This document shows, in pieces, positions 1 through 9,016 of a stretch of 64,000 nucleotides of DNA. The stretch is from Chitinophagales bacterium (GTDB taxonomy: Bacteria; Bacteroidota; Bacteroidia; Chitinophagales; CAIOSU01), in assembly GCA_026003335.1 (NCBI GenBank), contig BPHB01000001.1, positions 1,947,001 through 2,011,000 on the forward strand. The letters run 5' to 3'. How positions within the stretch are numbered: position 1 is the first letter of the stretch; every line of letters starts with the position of its first letter. The translations under genes and the position numbers were made by a program. The notes below the pieces were generated by a model. It ran no database searches and had not been told where the DNA came from. It worked only from the letters and a program-made list of their open reading frames with translations.

Positions 1-2972
1 TTCAGGTTGCGGTAAAAAGCCGACAGCGTAATGGCGGAGTTGGACGTTACCAGCTGCCGGAAGCCGAGCTGGTAATCAATAGTCTGTTCGGCTTTCAGAT
101 TAGGGTTATTGACAAAGCCTCCGATATTGCTTTCCAGGAAAAGCCAGTCAGTGGGTGAAGTTCTCAGCCCCGTAGGAGGTCGTTGACTGAGAATATCAAA
201 GTGCGCAAAGAAGGAAGCCTCGTCAGTAAGATTGAATGAAAACGCTATACGGGGCATAATGGTAATCTGAGGCTCATAGTCTTTAAAAGATTCATTAGGG
301 TCATAATTTTCATCTCCTATTTTGATGTTGGGGTCTACCAGGTAGGGAATTACCCGACTTTGTCCGGGTGCAAACAGCAGCTTGGGATTGGTGGTCTCTA
401 CGCCTTCGGCCGTATACCATGTATCTCCGTTACGATAACCCGTAGGGGTAGGATTGAGCTTGGATGGATTATCTACATACACAACGAAGTCATCGCCTAT
501 GTTGGCGGGTATGGAAACAGAAGGATCCAGTTTTCCACGCGCTTCACCCACCGTATATGCCCGATAGAGGGTATACGGGTCACGAAGCACTTTCTGGTTG
601 GCATCAAAGCGGTCAATACGCACCCCTATGTTGAAGAGAATGTCTTTGAAGTTGAATTTATCCTGGATATAGGCCGCCATATAGATGGGCCGATGTGAAC
701 CGATAGGACGGGTGTAGTTGCCTTCGGCATCCTTTTGTTTAAAAAAGTCTTCAAAGGAAGGCTCACTGGTAAGGCGGTTACCCTTATAGTCATATCCAAA
801 ATAACTGACATAGGAATTGCCGTTGTTGAGCAACTCGTCAGCGCTGAACATGTCCAGTGAAAAGAAATCGGGAGGTAAGGCATCTATATTGACCCACGAA
901 CGGTTGGTGGGGTCTCCGAAAAGTTTCTTTCGGAGATTACGGTCAAAAGTGCTTTGCTGGCTGGCGCTATAGGGGCGATCATAGAGGATCGTATCATTTT
1001 CGCTGAACACGGGACGATTGGGGTCATCCCAGGCATAGATTTCCCCATCAATCAGTAGCTTCGGATTGCTGCGGTCCAGACCTACTATATGCTTGTTGGC
1101 CAGTTGCCGCATGAGTTCCCACAAGCCTATAGAGCCGATAGAATATCCTCTTAGGATGAGCTGTTCAAATTCAAAGCCGAATTCCAATGCGTGTTTGCTG
1201 CGTGCAGCTGAACCCGGCTTCAGTATATCTACGGAAGCCTGCAGGCTTATACGATACTGCTGCTGATCACCCGGCTCGGAGTTGCCCGGGTTATTGATGC
1301 CATAGCCATTATATTGCCGACCGGTATTGAACCATATTCCATGCGGCACCCGCGGGCGATCACCATTGCGAAGCGCATTGTTCAGAATAATCTGGTCCAG
1401 ATTGGTTATGGAAGGGGCAATCCATTGGCCATTAACAAAACTACCCTCGGCAAGTTGATAAAGTCGCGAGGTAAAAGCCGTGCCAGTAGGATTTACATCA
1501 GCGGGAGTGAAAACCACAAGGGCGCTGCTGTCACCGGTTTGCAGATGACCCTGAAGCCCGGTAAGCGAATCGCGACCGAAGGCGTAAGTAGGCACCCGTG
1601 TGATGTCAAACTTTCCGATGTATCCGTAATCAAAAAGCCGGTCGCCATGGTCGTCATCCATGTACTGATTATATACGCGGGTAAAATCAAACTGCAGGGA
1701 GTAGTATGCATTCTGAAAAGCACTTTTTCTTTCCTCTCCATCCTGCCCTCCGGATCTCTGGCCAAAGCGCTGCAAAAAACGGCCATATACACGCCAGGTA
1801 TTTTCTTGCACCATCGGGTTGTTGATGTAGTTAAACATCGTGTAGCGATCCACCCAGTCATGCCGTCTGACGTAATCATAGCTCCCCCCGAAAGTCAGGT
1901 TGATATTATCGGTCAGGGAAAAGTCCAGTTTGCCCGAAGCCGAATAGTTATTCTCCACCACGTTAGGTTTGGTTTTCACTTTTTCAATATCCTCAGCCGT
2001 AGCGGTTTCGGTGGTTACGATGAACTTACTTGGGTCAGCCGGGGAAGGCACAAGTGGGTTTTCCTCAAAGTATTTCAGTCTGTCTTTTTTAGCCACATAG
2101 ACTCCTAAGGCCGATGGGCTTGCATCTTCCTGGCGGAGATATTCACCGGCAACGTAAAAACCCAGGAGGGTGCGTTCCTTATCCGTACCTTTTCCGATTT
2201 TAATAACCGGACCGGTGAGCTCAAGGCTACCAAGGGTGTAGCCATAGGCGTCCATGCCCTGAGAGGTTGCCACTTCCACTCCTCCGTTGAACTGCCTTGA
2301 GGGGCCACGGGTAGTGATGGTAACCACACCACCTGTGGCATCGCCATATTTGGCAGGCATGCCACCGGTTATTACGGTGAGTTCTTCAATACCCTGAGCC
2401 GGAAGCTTGGAGCTTCCCCTGACCCGAATACCGTCAATGTACACCTCCGTACCATCTGAACGCGCTCCCTTGATGTTGAGGGATGAGCCCTCATCAGCCT
2501 GATATACTCCAGCGCTCAATGAGGCTATGGAATTTATGTCTTTAGTGGGCAGCTTTTGAATTTCTTCCTTAGAGATGGTGCTCTTGGTAGAATTATTTTC
2601 CTTGTCAATCAGCGGCACTTTGTACTCAATGACTTCCACTACCCCCAATACTTTTTCCTCCGGCTTAATGGATACATCCAGTTCAGTGATTTTATCACCT
2701 GAAACGACTACGCCTTGGGTTAGAGAGGTGGCATAGCCAATGTAAGAAACCCGAATATCGTACTTGCCGGGAGCCAAGGGCTTGATAGTGTAGTAGCCGT
2801 CAAAATCTGTGGTGGCACCGGTGATTAACTTGCCTTGCTGTTCAGCGGCTACGTTGGCAAAGGGTACTCCTTCGCCTTTTTCATCTGTTATCCTGCCGGT
2901 TATTTCTCCGGTTTGCGCCCAAAGCGCGGCCAATTGAAAAAATATTAGCGCTGCGACAATAACTTTTCGCAT
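1..2972 (-). CDS. TonB-dependent outer-membrane receptor (SusC/CarboxypepD_reg type), 3' end outside window
   Basis: About 990 residues are readable from the ATG at 2972; the C-terminal barrel runs off the left edge. The protein starts with a signal peptide (MRKVIVAALIFFQLAALWAQ). A carboxypeptidase-regulatory-like beta-sandwich follows (about residues 22-105), with the usual GEITGRITDEKGEGVPFANV and GKYDIRVSYIGYAT stretches. Next is a plug domain (about 120-230) with KSTISKEEIQKLPT, an IRVRGSSKLP segment and GGMPAKYGDATGGVV. The rest is aromatic-rich beta-barrel. The family imports large ligands across the outer membrane using TonB energy. No SusD-like partner is visible on the readable side, so the ligand cannot be named. 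Family assignment is firm; substrate is unknown. Confidence 0.93.
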   Translation of the reverse strand, partial: MRKVIVAALIFFQLAALWAQTGEITGRITDEKGEGVPFANVAAEQQGKLITGATTDFDGYYTIKPLAPGKYDIRVSYIGYATSLTQGVVVSGDKITELDVSIKPEEKVLGVVEVIEYKVPLIDKENNSTKSTISKEEIQKLPTKDINSIASLSAGVYQADEGSSLNIKGARSDGTEVYIDGIRVRGSSKLPAQGIEELTVITGGMPAKYGDATGGVVTITTRGPSRQFNGGVEVATSQGMDAYGYTLGSLELTGPVIKIGKGTDKERTLLGFYVAGEYLRQEDASPSALGVYVAKKDRLKYFEENPLVPSPADPSKFIVTTETATAEDIEKVKTKPNVVENNYSASGKLDFSLTDNINLTFGGSYDYVRRHDWVDRYTMFNYINNPMVQENTWRVYGRFLQRFGQRSGGQDGEERKSAFQNAYYSLQFDFTRVYNQYMDDDHGDRLFDYGYIGKFDITRVPTYAFGRDSLTGLQGHLQTGDSSALVVFTPADVNPTGTAFTSRLYQLAEGSFVNGQWIAPSITNLDQIILNNALRNGDRPRVPHGIWFNTGRQYNGYGINNPGNSEPGDQQQYRISLQASVDILKPGSAARSKHALEFGFEFEQLILRGYSIGSIGLWELMRQLANKHIVGLDRSNPKLLIDGEIYAWDDPNRPVFSENDTILYDRPYSASQQSTFDRNLRKKLFGDPTNRSWVNIDALPPDFFSLDMFSADELLNNGNSYVSYFGYDYKGNRLTSEPSFEDFFKQKDAEGNYTRPIGSHRPIYMAAYIQDKFNFKDILFNIGVRIDRFDANQKVLRDPYTLYRAYTVGEARGKLDPSVSIPANIGDDFVVYVDNPSKLNPTPTGYRNGDTWYTAEGVETTNPKLLFAPGQSRVIPYLVDPNIKIGDENYDPNESFKDYEPQITIMPRIAFSFNLTDEASFFAHFDILSQRPPTGLRTSPTDWLFLESNIGGFVNNPNLKAEQTIDYQLGFRQLVTSNSAITLSAFYRNL

Positions 2973-3005
2973 AACCAGTTGTTAATCTTAGTTAAAAGAA
3001 GCGGG

Positions 3006-3013
3006 TAAAGATA
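3006..3013 (-). promoter_or_regulatory. possible -7 element of the TonB receptor gene
   Basis: On the minus strand this reads TATCTTTA, seven of eight matches to the Bacteroidetes -7 consensus TAnnTTTG. It lies 33 bases upstream of the receptor ATG, which would give a leader of roughly 30 bases. No clear -33 TTTG was found, so this is a weak call. Confidence 0.3.
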
Positions 3014-3149
3014 ATTATTTTCCGAAGGCATGTTATGCCGTAGTTAAAAATTTACAGTACCAAGACATTTTACTATTGCTGTAGCGAGAAGTCATTGCGG
3101 GAAGTTTTTAAAGTCAAAGTGGAAAGCTTTTGAGGGTATTTTCTTTTCG

Positions 3150-4091
3150 TTACTTCTGCAGGGCAGGAAGGAGTTTTTGAATTTTGGCTGCCAGCACTTC
3201 AGCAATTTTTCGGAATGATTCCTGTGTAAGCCCGGCTATATGCGGAGTAAGTAAGATGCGCTGCTCTGCGACAAGGTCATCAAACCAGGCTTTCTGTTGC
3301 GCATCCAGGGTATTCAGATTTTCATTCTCCAGCACGTCTAGAGCTGCAGCCACTACTTTCCCTTCACGAACAGCACGTATGAGATCAGAGGTTTTAATAT
3401 GTTGACCTCGGGCGGTATTGATTACCCAGATATTTTTCTTAAACCGTGTAAAAAAAGCATAATCCGCCAGATAACGGGTTTCTTCACTCAGCGGTAGATG
3501 CAGACTCAGCACATCGGCATTCAAAAAAATCTCTTCAGGGCTGCTCTCTTTGATGTAGTTATCTGAAAATCCGCTTTTATATTTATCATAAGCCAGTACG
3601 GTAACCCCGAAGCCATTCAGCCTGCGAGCAAAGGCACTGCCTGTATGTCCATACCCGTATATGCCAATGACTTTGCCTCCCAGCTCAGTGCCCCGGTTCT
3701 TTTCCCTCTGCCAGATGGCCCGCTTGACTTCCGCATGTGCGGAATGGATGTTGCGCATCAGCGCAATAAGAGCACCCACGGCATATTCAGCCACCGCATC
3801 GCAGTTGCCCTCAGGTGAGTTGATGCAGACGATACCCTTCTGGCGGGCATACTCCTGGTCAATAATTTCCATACCTGAGCCCATGCGGGCTATAAACCTC
3901 AGCCTCACCGCTTTGTCTATCAGCACCCTGTCTGCCCGCGATTTACTATTAATAATTAACCCCTCATACTGATGAACTATTTCCAGAATATCCGACTGGT
4001 TGCTTTCGGGAAGATAGTCTAAATCACAACCGCATCCCCGGAGGGAATCAAAAAAAATGGGATGGATTTTATCGGTTATTAGAATCTTCAT
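3150..4091 (-). CDS. D-isomer-specific 2-hydroxyacid dehydrogenase (phosphoglycerate dehydrogenase-like)
   Basis: A 313-residue NAD-dependent dehydrogenase of the SerA/LdhA superfamily. The Rossmann motif reads GIYGYGHTGSAFARRL (GxGxxG), the catalytic Arg sits in NTARGQ, the Glu probably in DVLENE, and the catalytic His in LTPHIAGLT. There is no C-terminal ACT domain, so it is a short form rather than a full SerA. I place the start at the ATG at 4091 (MKILITDKIHP); five more codons could be read from a TTG at 4106. It lies 31 bases downstream of rsmA on the same strand and may be cotranscribed. The substrate could be 3-phosphoglycerate, glyoxylate or hydroxypyruvate; the sequence does not decide. 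Confidence 0.88.
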   Translation of the reverse strand: MKILITDKIHPIFFDSLRGCGCDLDYLPESNQSDILEIVHQYEGLIINSKSRADRVLIDKAVRLRFIARMGSGMEIIDQEYARQKGIVCINSPEGNCDAVAEYAVGALIALMRNIHSAHAEVKRAIWQREKNRGTELGGKVIGIYGYGHTGSAFARRLNGFGVTVLAYDKYKSGFSDNYIKESSPEEIFLNADVLSLHLPLSEETRYLADYAFFTRFKKNIWVINTARGQHIKTSDLIRAVREGKVVAAALDVLENENLNTLDAQQKAWFDDLVAEQRILLTPHIAGLTQESFRKIAEVLAAKIQKLLPALQK

Positions 4092-4122
4092 TGCCTCTGC
4101 CGGCAAAGTTGCGGAGTTGACT

Positions 4123-4929
4123 TTAAACTTTTCTTTGGTTAATCATATCAGCAATCTGAATAAATTGCTGCAGCGAAAGTTGCTCGGGCCGCTGCCGGAA
4201 CAAACTATCTTCCAGCTCTTCAGGAGATAATAACTGCTGCAGACTGTTGCGCAGCATCTTTCTTCTTTGGTTGAAGGCCGTTTTCACCACGGTTGCCAGC
4301 ATCTGCTCGTCCCATGCGGCCTCAGTATTTTCATGATGCGTCAGTTTTATCACAGCCGAATGTACCTTAGGCGGAGGAGAAAAAGCTCCGGGTTTTAGTT
4401 CAAAGAGATATTCCCTTTTATACCAGGCAGAGAGCAATACACTGATGATGCCGTACTCTCTGTTGCCGGGATTTGCCACCACGCGTTTGGCTACTTCACG
4501 CTGAAACATACCGACCACTGTTTGTACCTGTGTGTGGCAGGCAACCACCCGGAACAAAATCTGCGAAGAAATATTATAGGGGAAGTTTCCGATGATGGCT
4601 ATTGTACCCGGAAAGGTTTCAGATAAATTCAGTTTCAGAAAATCTGCTGTCAGCACATGGAGGGTGGGCATGCTTTGTTTCAGCATACGGGCAAGATCAG
4701 AATCAATTTCCACAGCATGGAACCTGTCACCAAATTGCTTTAGCAGCATACCCGTGAGGATACCCCGTCCAGGACCTATCTCCACGATATAGTCAGAGGA
4801 GGCTTCTTTCAGCTCTGCAACAATTTTTTTGGCCAGCCTATGGTCAGTCAAAAAATGCTGACCCAAACGTTTCTTCGGCCGGGGGTGCAAGGCACTGTCC
4901 TTGGGTTTTATGTAATTTTGACCGTTCAT
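4123..4929 (-). CDS. rsmA: 16S rRNA (adenine1518-N6/adenine1519-N6)-dimethyltransferase
   Basis: A 268-residue protein of the KsgA/Dim1 family, which dimethylates two adjacent adenosines in helix 45 of 16S rRNA during small-subunit assembly. Visible motifs are the N-terminal KKRLGQHFL, the SAM-binding VEIGPGRGILT, the acidic AVEIDSDLA, and the catalytic NFPYNISSQILF (motif IV). The C-terminal helical domain contains FNQRRKMLRNSL. Length is normal for the family. It starts at an ATG at 4929, divergent from the aminopeptidase gene that begins at 5004. Confidence 0.97.
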   Translation of the reverse strand: MNGQNYIKPKDSALHPRPKKRLGQHFLTDHRLAKKIVAELKEASSDYIVEIGPGRGILTGMLLKQFGDRFHAVEIDSDLARMLKQSMPTLHVLTADFLKLNLSETFPGTIAIIGNFPYNISSQILFRVVACHTQVQTVVGMFQREVAKRVVANPGNREYGIISVLLSAWYKREYLFELKPGAFSPPPKVHSAVIKLTHHENTEAAWDEQMLATVVKTAFNQRRKMLRNSLQQLLSPEELEDSLFRQRPEQLSLQQFIQIADMINQRKV

Positions 4930-5003
4930 GTACTAGGCAGAACTATGTGTTTACACCCTCTCCCTTTGTAATAATTTAAAATGAACCAACTAAATTAAGA
5001 TTC

Positions 5004-6449
5004 ATGTCCACAGTCCGCTTACGTTTTATTAATAAAATTCCCACCGCAGGCAATAGCCTCTTTCTTGTAAGTCATATAAATCAACTGAAGGAGACGGAGT
5101 TTAAAAAGGAAGAAATCCGACAGGTGCAACATGCCCTTGAACGCAGGCATCCCATCACATGGTTTAAAGATGGTCCGCACGTTCGCATCGTTGCATTTGA
5201 GGAAGGCAAACCCGAAAGCTGGCAAACCGATGAAGCCTGGAGAAAACATGCGGCCAAAGCATCTTCCAGTTGTGAAGAACAGGGGGTAGCTTCCCTCACG
5301 GTGCGCAATCTTACCGGTGACCCGCATGTGGTTACGCTGGTTGCTGAAGGATTACTGCTGTCCTGCTATCGTTTTTTAAAATATCGCACCGGAAGCGCAT
5401 ATAGGCCTAACACGTTGAAAGAAATACGCCTCCTGAAAGACGAAGCGGACGAAAAAGCTATCCATGAAACAGAGCTCATAGCCACTGCCACTCTCAAGGC
5501 CCGGGATTTGGTGAATGAGCCGCTCTCCTATCTGACGGCCGAGCAACTCAGCCGTGAAATACGGGCAATGGGCAAAGAAGCAGGCTTTAAGGTGCAGGTT
5601 TTTAACAAAGCTCAGATAAAAAAACTGAAAATGGGAGGATTACTGGCTGTCAATCAGGGTAGTCCTAATCCCCCCACCTTCAATATTCTGGAATGGAAAC
5701 CCCCGCGCCCCCGTAACAAACAACCCTATGTTTTGGTTGGAAAAGGGGTGGTGTTTGATACGGGAGGGCTGAGCCTCAAACCTACTCCGGGTTCCATGGA
5801 CATGATGAAATGCGATATGGCAGGAGCAGCAGCAGTGGCATGCGCCATCTACGCTGTTGCTAGAGCCAGGCTGCCGGTTCATGTAGTCGGGCTGATTCCC
5901 GCTACCGAAAACCGGCCCGGAGGCAACGCTTATGCCCCAGGTGATGTACTGACTATGCATAACGGTACTACCGTGGAGGTATTGAATACGGATGCCGAAG
6001 GAAGACTTATTCTTGCGGATGCCCTGAGCTATGCGCGCAGATACCGCCCGCAGCTGGTGATTGATCTGGCCACCCTTACAGGGGCAGCTGCCCGCGCCAT
6101 CGGACCAGAGGGCATTGTATTCATGGGCACTGCATCAGAGGCTGTGAAAAAAGCCCTTTCAGAAAGCGGCTACCGAGTGTATGAGCGCCTCGTAGAATTT
6201 CCGCTATGGGATGAATATGAAAACTACCTTAAGTCTGACATCGCAGATATAAAAAACATCGGAGGTCCGAATGCCGGAGCTATCACAGCCGGCATGTTCC
6301 TGAAAAAGTTTACGGATTATCCCTGGCTGCATCTGGACATAGCAGGACCGGCTTTTCTGGATAAACCCGATGGCTACCGCCCTAAAAACGGCAGCGGAGT
6401 GGGCGTGCGTCTGCTTTTTGATTTTCTGAAAAATCATGTCACGCGGTGA
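5004..6449 (+). CDS. M17 family leucyl aminopeptidase
   Basis: A 481-residue cytosolic metallo-aminopeptidase. The C-terminal catalytic domain has the two-metal ligands in GKGVVFDTGGLSLKP (Lys and Asp), KCDMAGAAAV (Asp) and the diagnostic NTDAEGRLILADAL. TLTGAAARAIG and NGSGVGVRLLFDFL close the domain. The N-terminal 170 residues form the more variable family domain. It likely releases N-terminal amino acids from peptides. The stop overlaps the GTG start of pdxA in a GTGA arrangement, so the two are translationally coupled. I leave the gene symbol blank because M17 paralogues are hard to tell apart. Confidence 0.94.
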   Translation: MSTVRLRFINKIPTAGNSLFLVSHINQLKETEFKKEEIRQVQHALERRHPITWFKDGPHVRIVAFEEGKPESWQTDEAWRKHAAKASSSCEEQGVASLTVRNLTGDPHVVTLVAEGLLLSCYRFLKYRTGSAYRPNTLKEIRLLKDEADEKAIHETELIATATLKARDLVNEPLSYLTAEQLSREIRAMGKEAGFKVQVFNKAQIKKLKMGGLLAVNQGSPNPPTFNILEWKPPRPRNKQPYVLVGKGVVFDTGGLSLKPTPGSMDMMKCDMAGAAAVACAIYAVARARLPVHVVGLIPATENRPGGNAYAPGDVLTMHNGTTVEVLNTDAEGRLILADALSYARRYRPQLVIDLATLTGAAARAIGPEGIVFMGTASEAVKKALSESGYRVYERLVEFPLWDEYENYLKSDIADIKNIGGPNAGAITAGMFLKKFTDYPWLHLDIAGPAFLDKPDGYRPKNGSGVGVRLLFDFLKNHVTR

Positions 6450-7501
6450 GCGGCAGAAAGGTAAAGGTGGGTATTACCATTGGTGATTTCAATGGCATTG
6501 GCCCGGAGATTATCATGAAAACTTTTAACGAGCCGATGATGTACAACTGGTGTACCCCGGTGCTCTATGGCTCCTCCCGAATTCTCCATTATCACAAACA
6601 GTTCCTGCATCTGGATAAATTTTATTATGAAAGCATTACCGACCTGAGCCAGATTAACCCCAAAACGCTGAACGTGGTAGAATGCTGGCAGGAGGAGGTG
6701 ATCATTAATCTGGGACAACCTTCTCAAAAAGCCGGGGAATGTGCACTGCTGGCTCTGGATGAAGCGCTGAAGGACTTACTCGCAAAAAAGATAGATGCTC
6801 TGGTTACCGCACCGGTAAACAAAAGCCTAATTAAACCCAAAGGAAAAGAGTTTACCGGTCATACCTCTTACATTACCCAGCGCTGTGGACTGAGCGAATC
6901 GGTCATGCTTCTGATCAGCGAAGAACTCAGAGTAGGGCTGGTCACTGAGCATATTGCCCTGAAAGAAGTTGCAGGTCAATTAAGTGTTAAAAAGATAGTA
7001 GCCAAACTGGAAATCCTGCATCAAAGCCTCCATAAGGACTTCGGCATCATGAAACCCCGCATAGCGGTGTTGAGCCTGAATCCTCATAGCGGAGAAGGTG
7101 GCTTGACGGGCACAGAAGAAAAAGAAATCATTTTACCTGCAATTCAGAAAGCTCAGGAAAGCGGTATTCTCGCCTGGGGACCTTACCCCGCAGATGGCCT
7201 ATTTGCAACAGGCGCATACAAAAAATTTGATGTGCTGCTGGCCATGTATCACGACCAAGGTCTTGTTCCTTTTAAATTTGTCGCCTTTGAACATGGAGTA
7301 AACTTCACTGCAGGATTACCGGTAATACGCACTTCTCCTGATCATGGCACTGCATATGACCTTGCGGGGAAAAACAAAGCTAATCCATCTTCTTTCCGCG
7401 AAGCAGTGCTGGTTGCCGCAGATATTTTCCGCCATCGGACCGATTATGAGGTGTATGCAGCCAACCCCCTAAAAGCGAAACAACTGGAACAGGAAGAATA
7501 G
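6446..7501 (+). CDS. pdxA: 4-hydroxythreonine-4-phosphate dehydrogenase
   Basis: A 351-residue enzyme of vitamin B6 synthesis. It oxidises 4-phosphohydroxy-L-threonine with NAD, leading to the amino-ketone that PdxJ condenses. Family hallmarks are the N-terminal VGITIGDFNGIGPEII, APVNKSLI, FTGHTSYI, and three metal-ligand histidines in VTEHIAL, YHDQGLVPFK and SPDHGTAYDLAG. The start is a GTG at 6446 overlapping the aminopeptidase stop; the nearby ATG at 6436 is out of frame. The gene ends 21 bases from the convergent outer-membrane protein gene. Confidence 0.96.
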   Translation: MSGRKVKVGITIGDFNGIGPEIIMKTFNEPMMYNWCTPVLYGSSRILHYHKQFLHLDKFYYESITDLSQINPKTLNVVECWQEEVIINLGQPSQKAGECALLALDEALKDLLAKKIDALVTAPVNKSLIKPKGKEFTGHTSYITQRCGLSESVMLLISEELRVGLVTEHIALKEVAGQLSVKKIVAKLEILHQSLHKDFGIMKPRIAVLSLNPHSGEGGLTGTEEKEIILPAIQKAQESGILAWGPYPADGLFATGAYKKFDVLLAMYHDQGLVPFKFVAFEHGVNFTAGLPVIRTSPDHGTAYDLAGKNKANPSSFREAVLVAADIFRHRTDYEVYAANPLKAKQLEQEE

Positions 7502-7522
7502 CCTGATGTAAATCCAATAATG

Positions 7523-8989
7523 TTAAAACCGGAAACCTGCGGTGAGCAAGACTTGGTTGGAAATGACTTTATCCCGGGCTGCAACATCATTCACAAACAA
7601 TATCTCTTCGGTAGTCGTTTTTCTTACATAAGCCCAGTCAAAGAAGAACCGCTTAAACCGTAAACCCGCTCCGAAAGAGTAATAGCGGGAAGCTCCCACT
7701 TCATTCCATGAAAACGAAGCGCCTTTTAATGGACTGCTGTAATAAGCCACTCCACCACGAAGCCTGAATATTCCATAGGCAAGCTCCAGACCTGAACGCA
7801 ATACATGCGAACAGCCATATGACCGTTCTATTTGCGCATTAAGTATATTCTCTACATCTCCATATCCGTCTTCAAAAATATAGCGAGACCGTCTATGGTC
7901 TAACCATTCATAATCCAGGGAGAAAAACCCATATTGATTAAACAGAAAACCCAAACTACCTGTTACCCGCATAGGGGTAACCAGATTGTACTCAAATTCC
8001 CCGATGGGAGATTCTTCGTAATAAGGCGTGCTGACCAGATCAAACTTTGCCGTCACATCACTCCAGAAAGTACGGGACATTCCATAAAAGGTCGGAGTGT
8101 GCAACGATGCTCCAAACCTGAACCAGTTAACCGGGGCATAAATAAGTCCCGTTTTAAAATGAACCCCCACACCGCTCACATCCAGATTTTGATGAAGGCT
8201 GAAATGGTCAAAATAGTAATCAGATGTATCCGTGGCTTCCTGGAAGTTATAGCGCTCGCGATAGTTCAAAAAAGGAATGCCCAGCAACGCTCCGAAAAAC
8301 ACCTTATCATTATAATTGGCTCCGAAGGTGAAAGACAATTCACTGGATGAACCGGATGTTCCCAGCGTAATCCGCTGATCCACGTTCTTGCCATCCGTTA
8401 CGGCAGTATAGCGGGTACTGTCGGTAGCCAGAGGGTCTAGCAAATACGCCTGATAAGCCAGCGAAGGTTCAAATCCATAGCTCCCGCTGTAACTGATGTT
8501 ATCTGCCCGCGTACCCTCAAGGGCATCCTTGTATCCTTTCAGTAAAGAGTTGTATGTGGACGGACTCCGGTAAAAGCGATCAGAGTAATAGCTGTCTAGA
8601 CGATTATAGCTGATACCGAAGTTCATTCCCTTCAGCGCAGTTTGAGAAGGTCTTTTTCGAAATGAGGCGATGACTACGCCTGTATTGGACAGGTAGGCAT
8701 TGGCTCTTCGGTCAGTGTTTCTAAAGCCTTCATAAGTGGACGTGGTTTTTATATGTTCAAAACCGGTAGTTAATGTAAGTTCAATTCTGCGGAACAAGCC
8801 CAGAGCTGCGGGGTTGGTAATCATACCGGTTTGGTCAGCTCCTATAGCCCCAAAAGCCCCTGAAACTCCCATGCCGCGTGCGGTGCCGCCAAAGCTGGAT
8901 TGCGAAAACAGCTCAGCTTCTTCCGGAGTTTGTGCCTCAGCACACATTACACCAACGAGCCCAAGGATGAATACTATTAGCTTTTTCAT
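7523..8989 (-). CDS. OmpP1/FadL-type outer-membrane protein
   Basis: A 488-residue predicted beta-barrel. It has a signal peptide (MKKLIVFILGLVGVMCAEAQ). Next comes the FadL/TodX-like N-terminal motif SSFGGTARGMGVSGAFGAIGAD, with ITNPAALGLF, then alternating aromatic strands ending in a terminal Phe (LLTAGFRF). Proteins of this group are channels for hydrophobic compounds; many Bacteroidetes paralogues have no assigned substrate. It lies 27 bases downstream of the tyrosine-rich protein gene on the same strand and is probably cotranscribed with it. That makes a physical link between the two cell-envelope proteins conceivable. Confidence 0.85.
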   Translation of the reverse strand: MKKLIVFILGLVGVMCAEAQTPEEAELFSQSSFGGTARGMGVSGAFGAIGADQTGMITNPAALGLFRRIELTLTTGFEHIKTTSTYEGFRNTDRRANAYLSNTGVVIASFRKRPSQTALKGMNFGISYNRLDSYYSDRFYRSPSTYNSLLKGYKDALEGTRADNISYSGSYGFEPSLAYQAYLLDPLATDSTRYTAVTDGKNVDQRITLGTSGSSSELSFTFGANYNDKVFFGALLGIPFLNYRERYNFQEATDTSDYYFDHFSLHQNLDVSGVGVHFKTGLIYAPVNWFRFGASLHTPTFYGMSRTFWSDVTAKFDLVSTPYYEESPIGEFEYNLVTPMRVTGSLGFLFNQYGFFSLDYEWLDHRRSRYIFEDGYGDVENILNAQIERSYGCSHVLRSGLELAYGIFRLRGGVAYYSSPLKGASFSWNEVGASRYYSFGAGLRFKRFFFDWAYVRKTTTEEILFVNDVAARDKVISNQVLLTAGFRF

Positions 8990-9016
8990 AAAAATATTTT
9001 TTAACCTCTATAGAAA

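Noticed and set aside
1314-2108. Plus-strand open frame of 264 codons
   Set aside because: It lies antisense to the TonB receptor, whose minus-strand frame is continuous and has clear domains; the antisense product has no recognisable motif.
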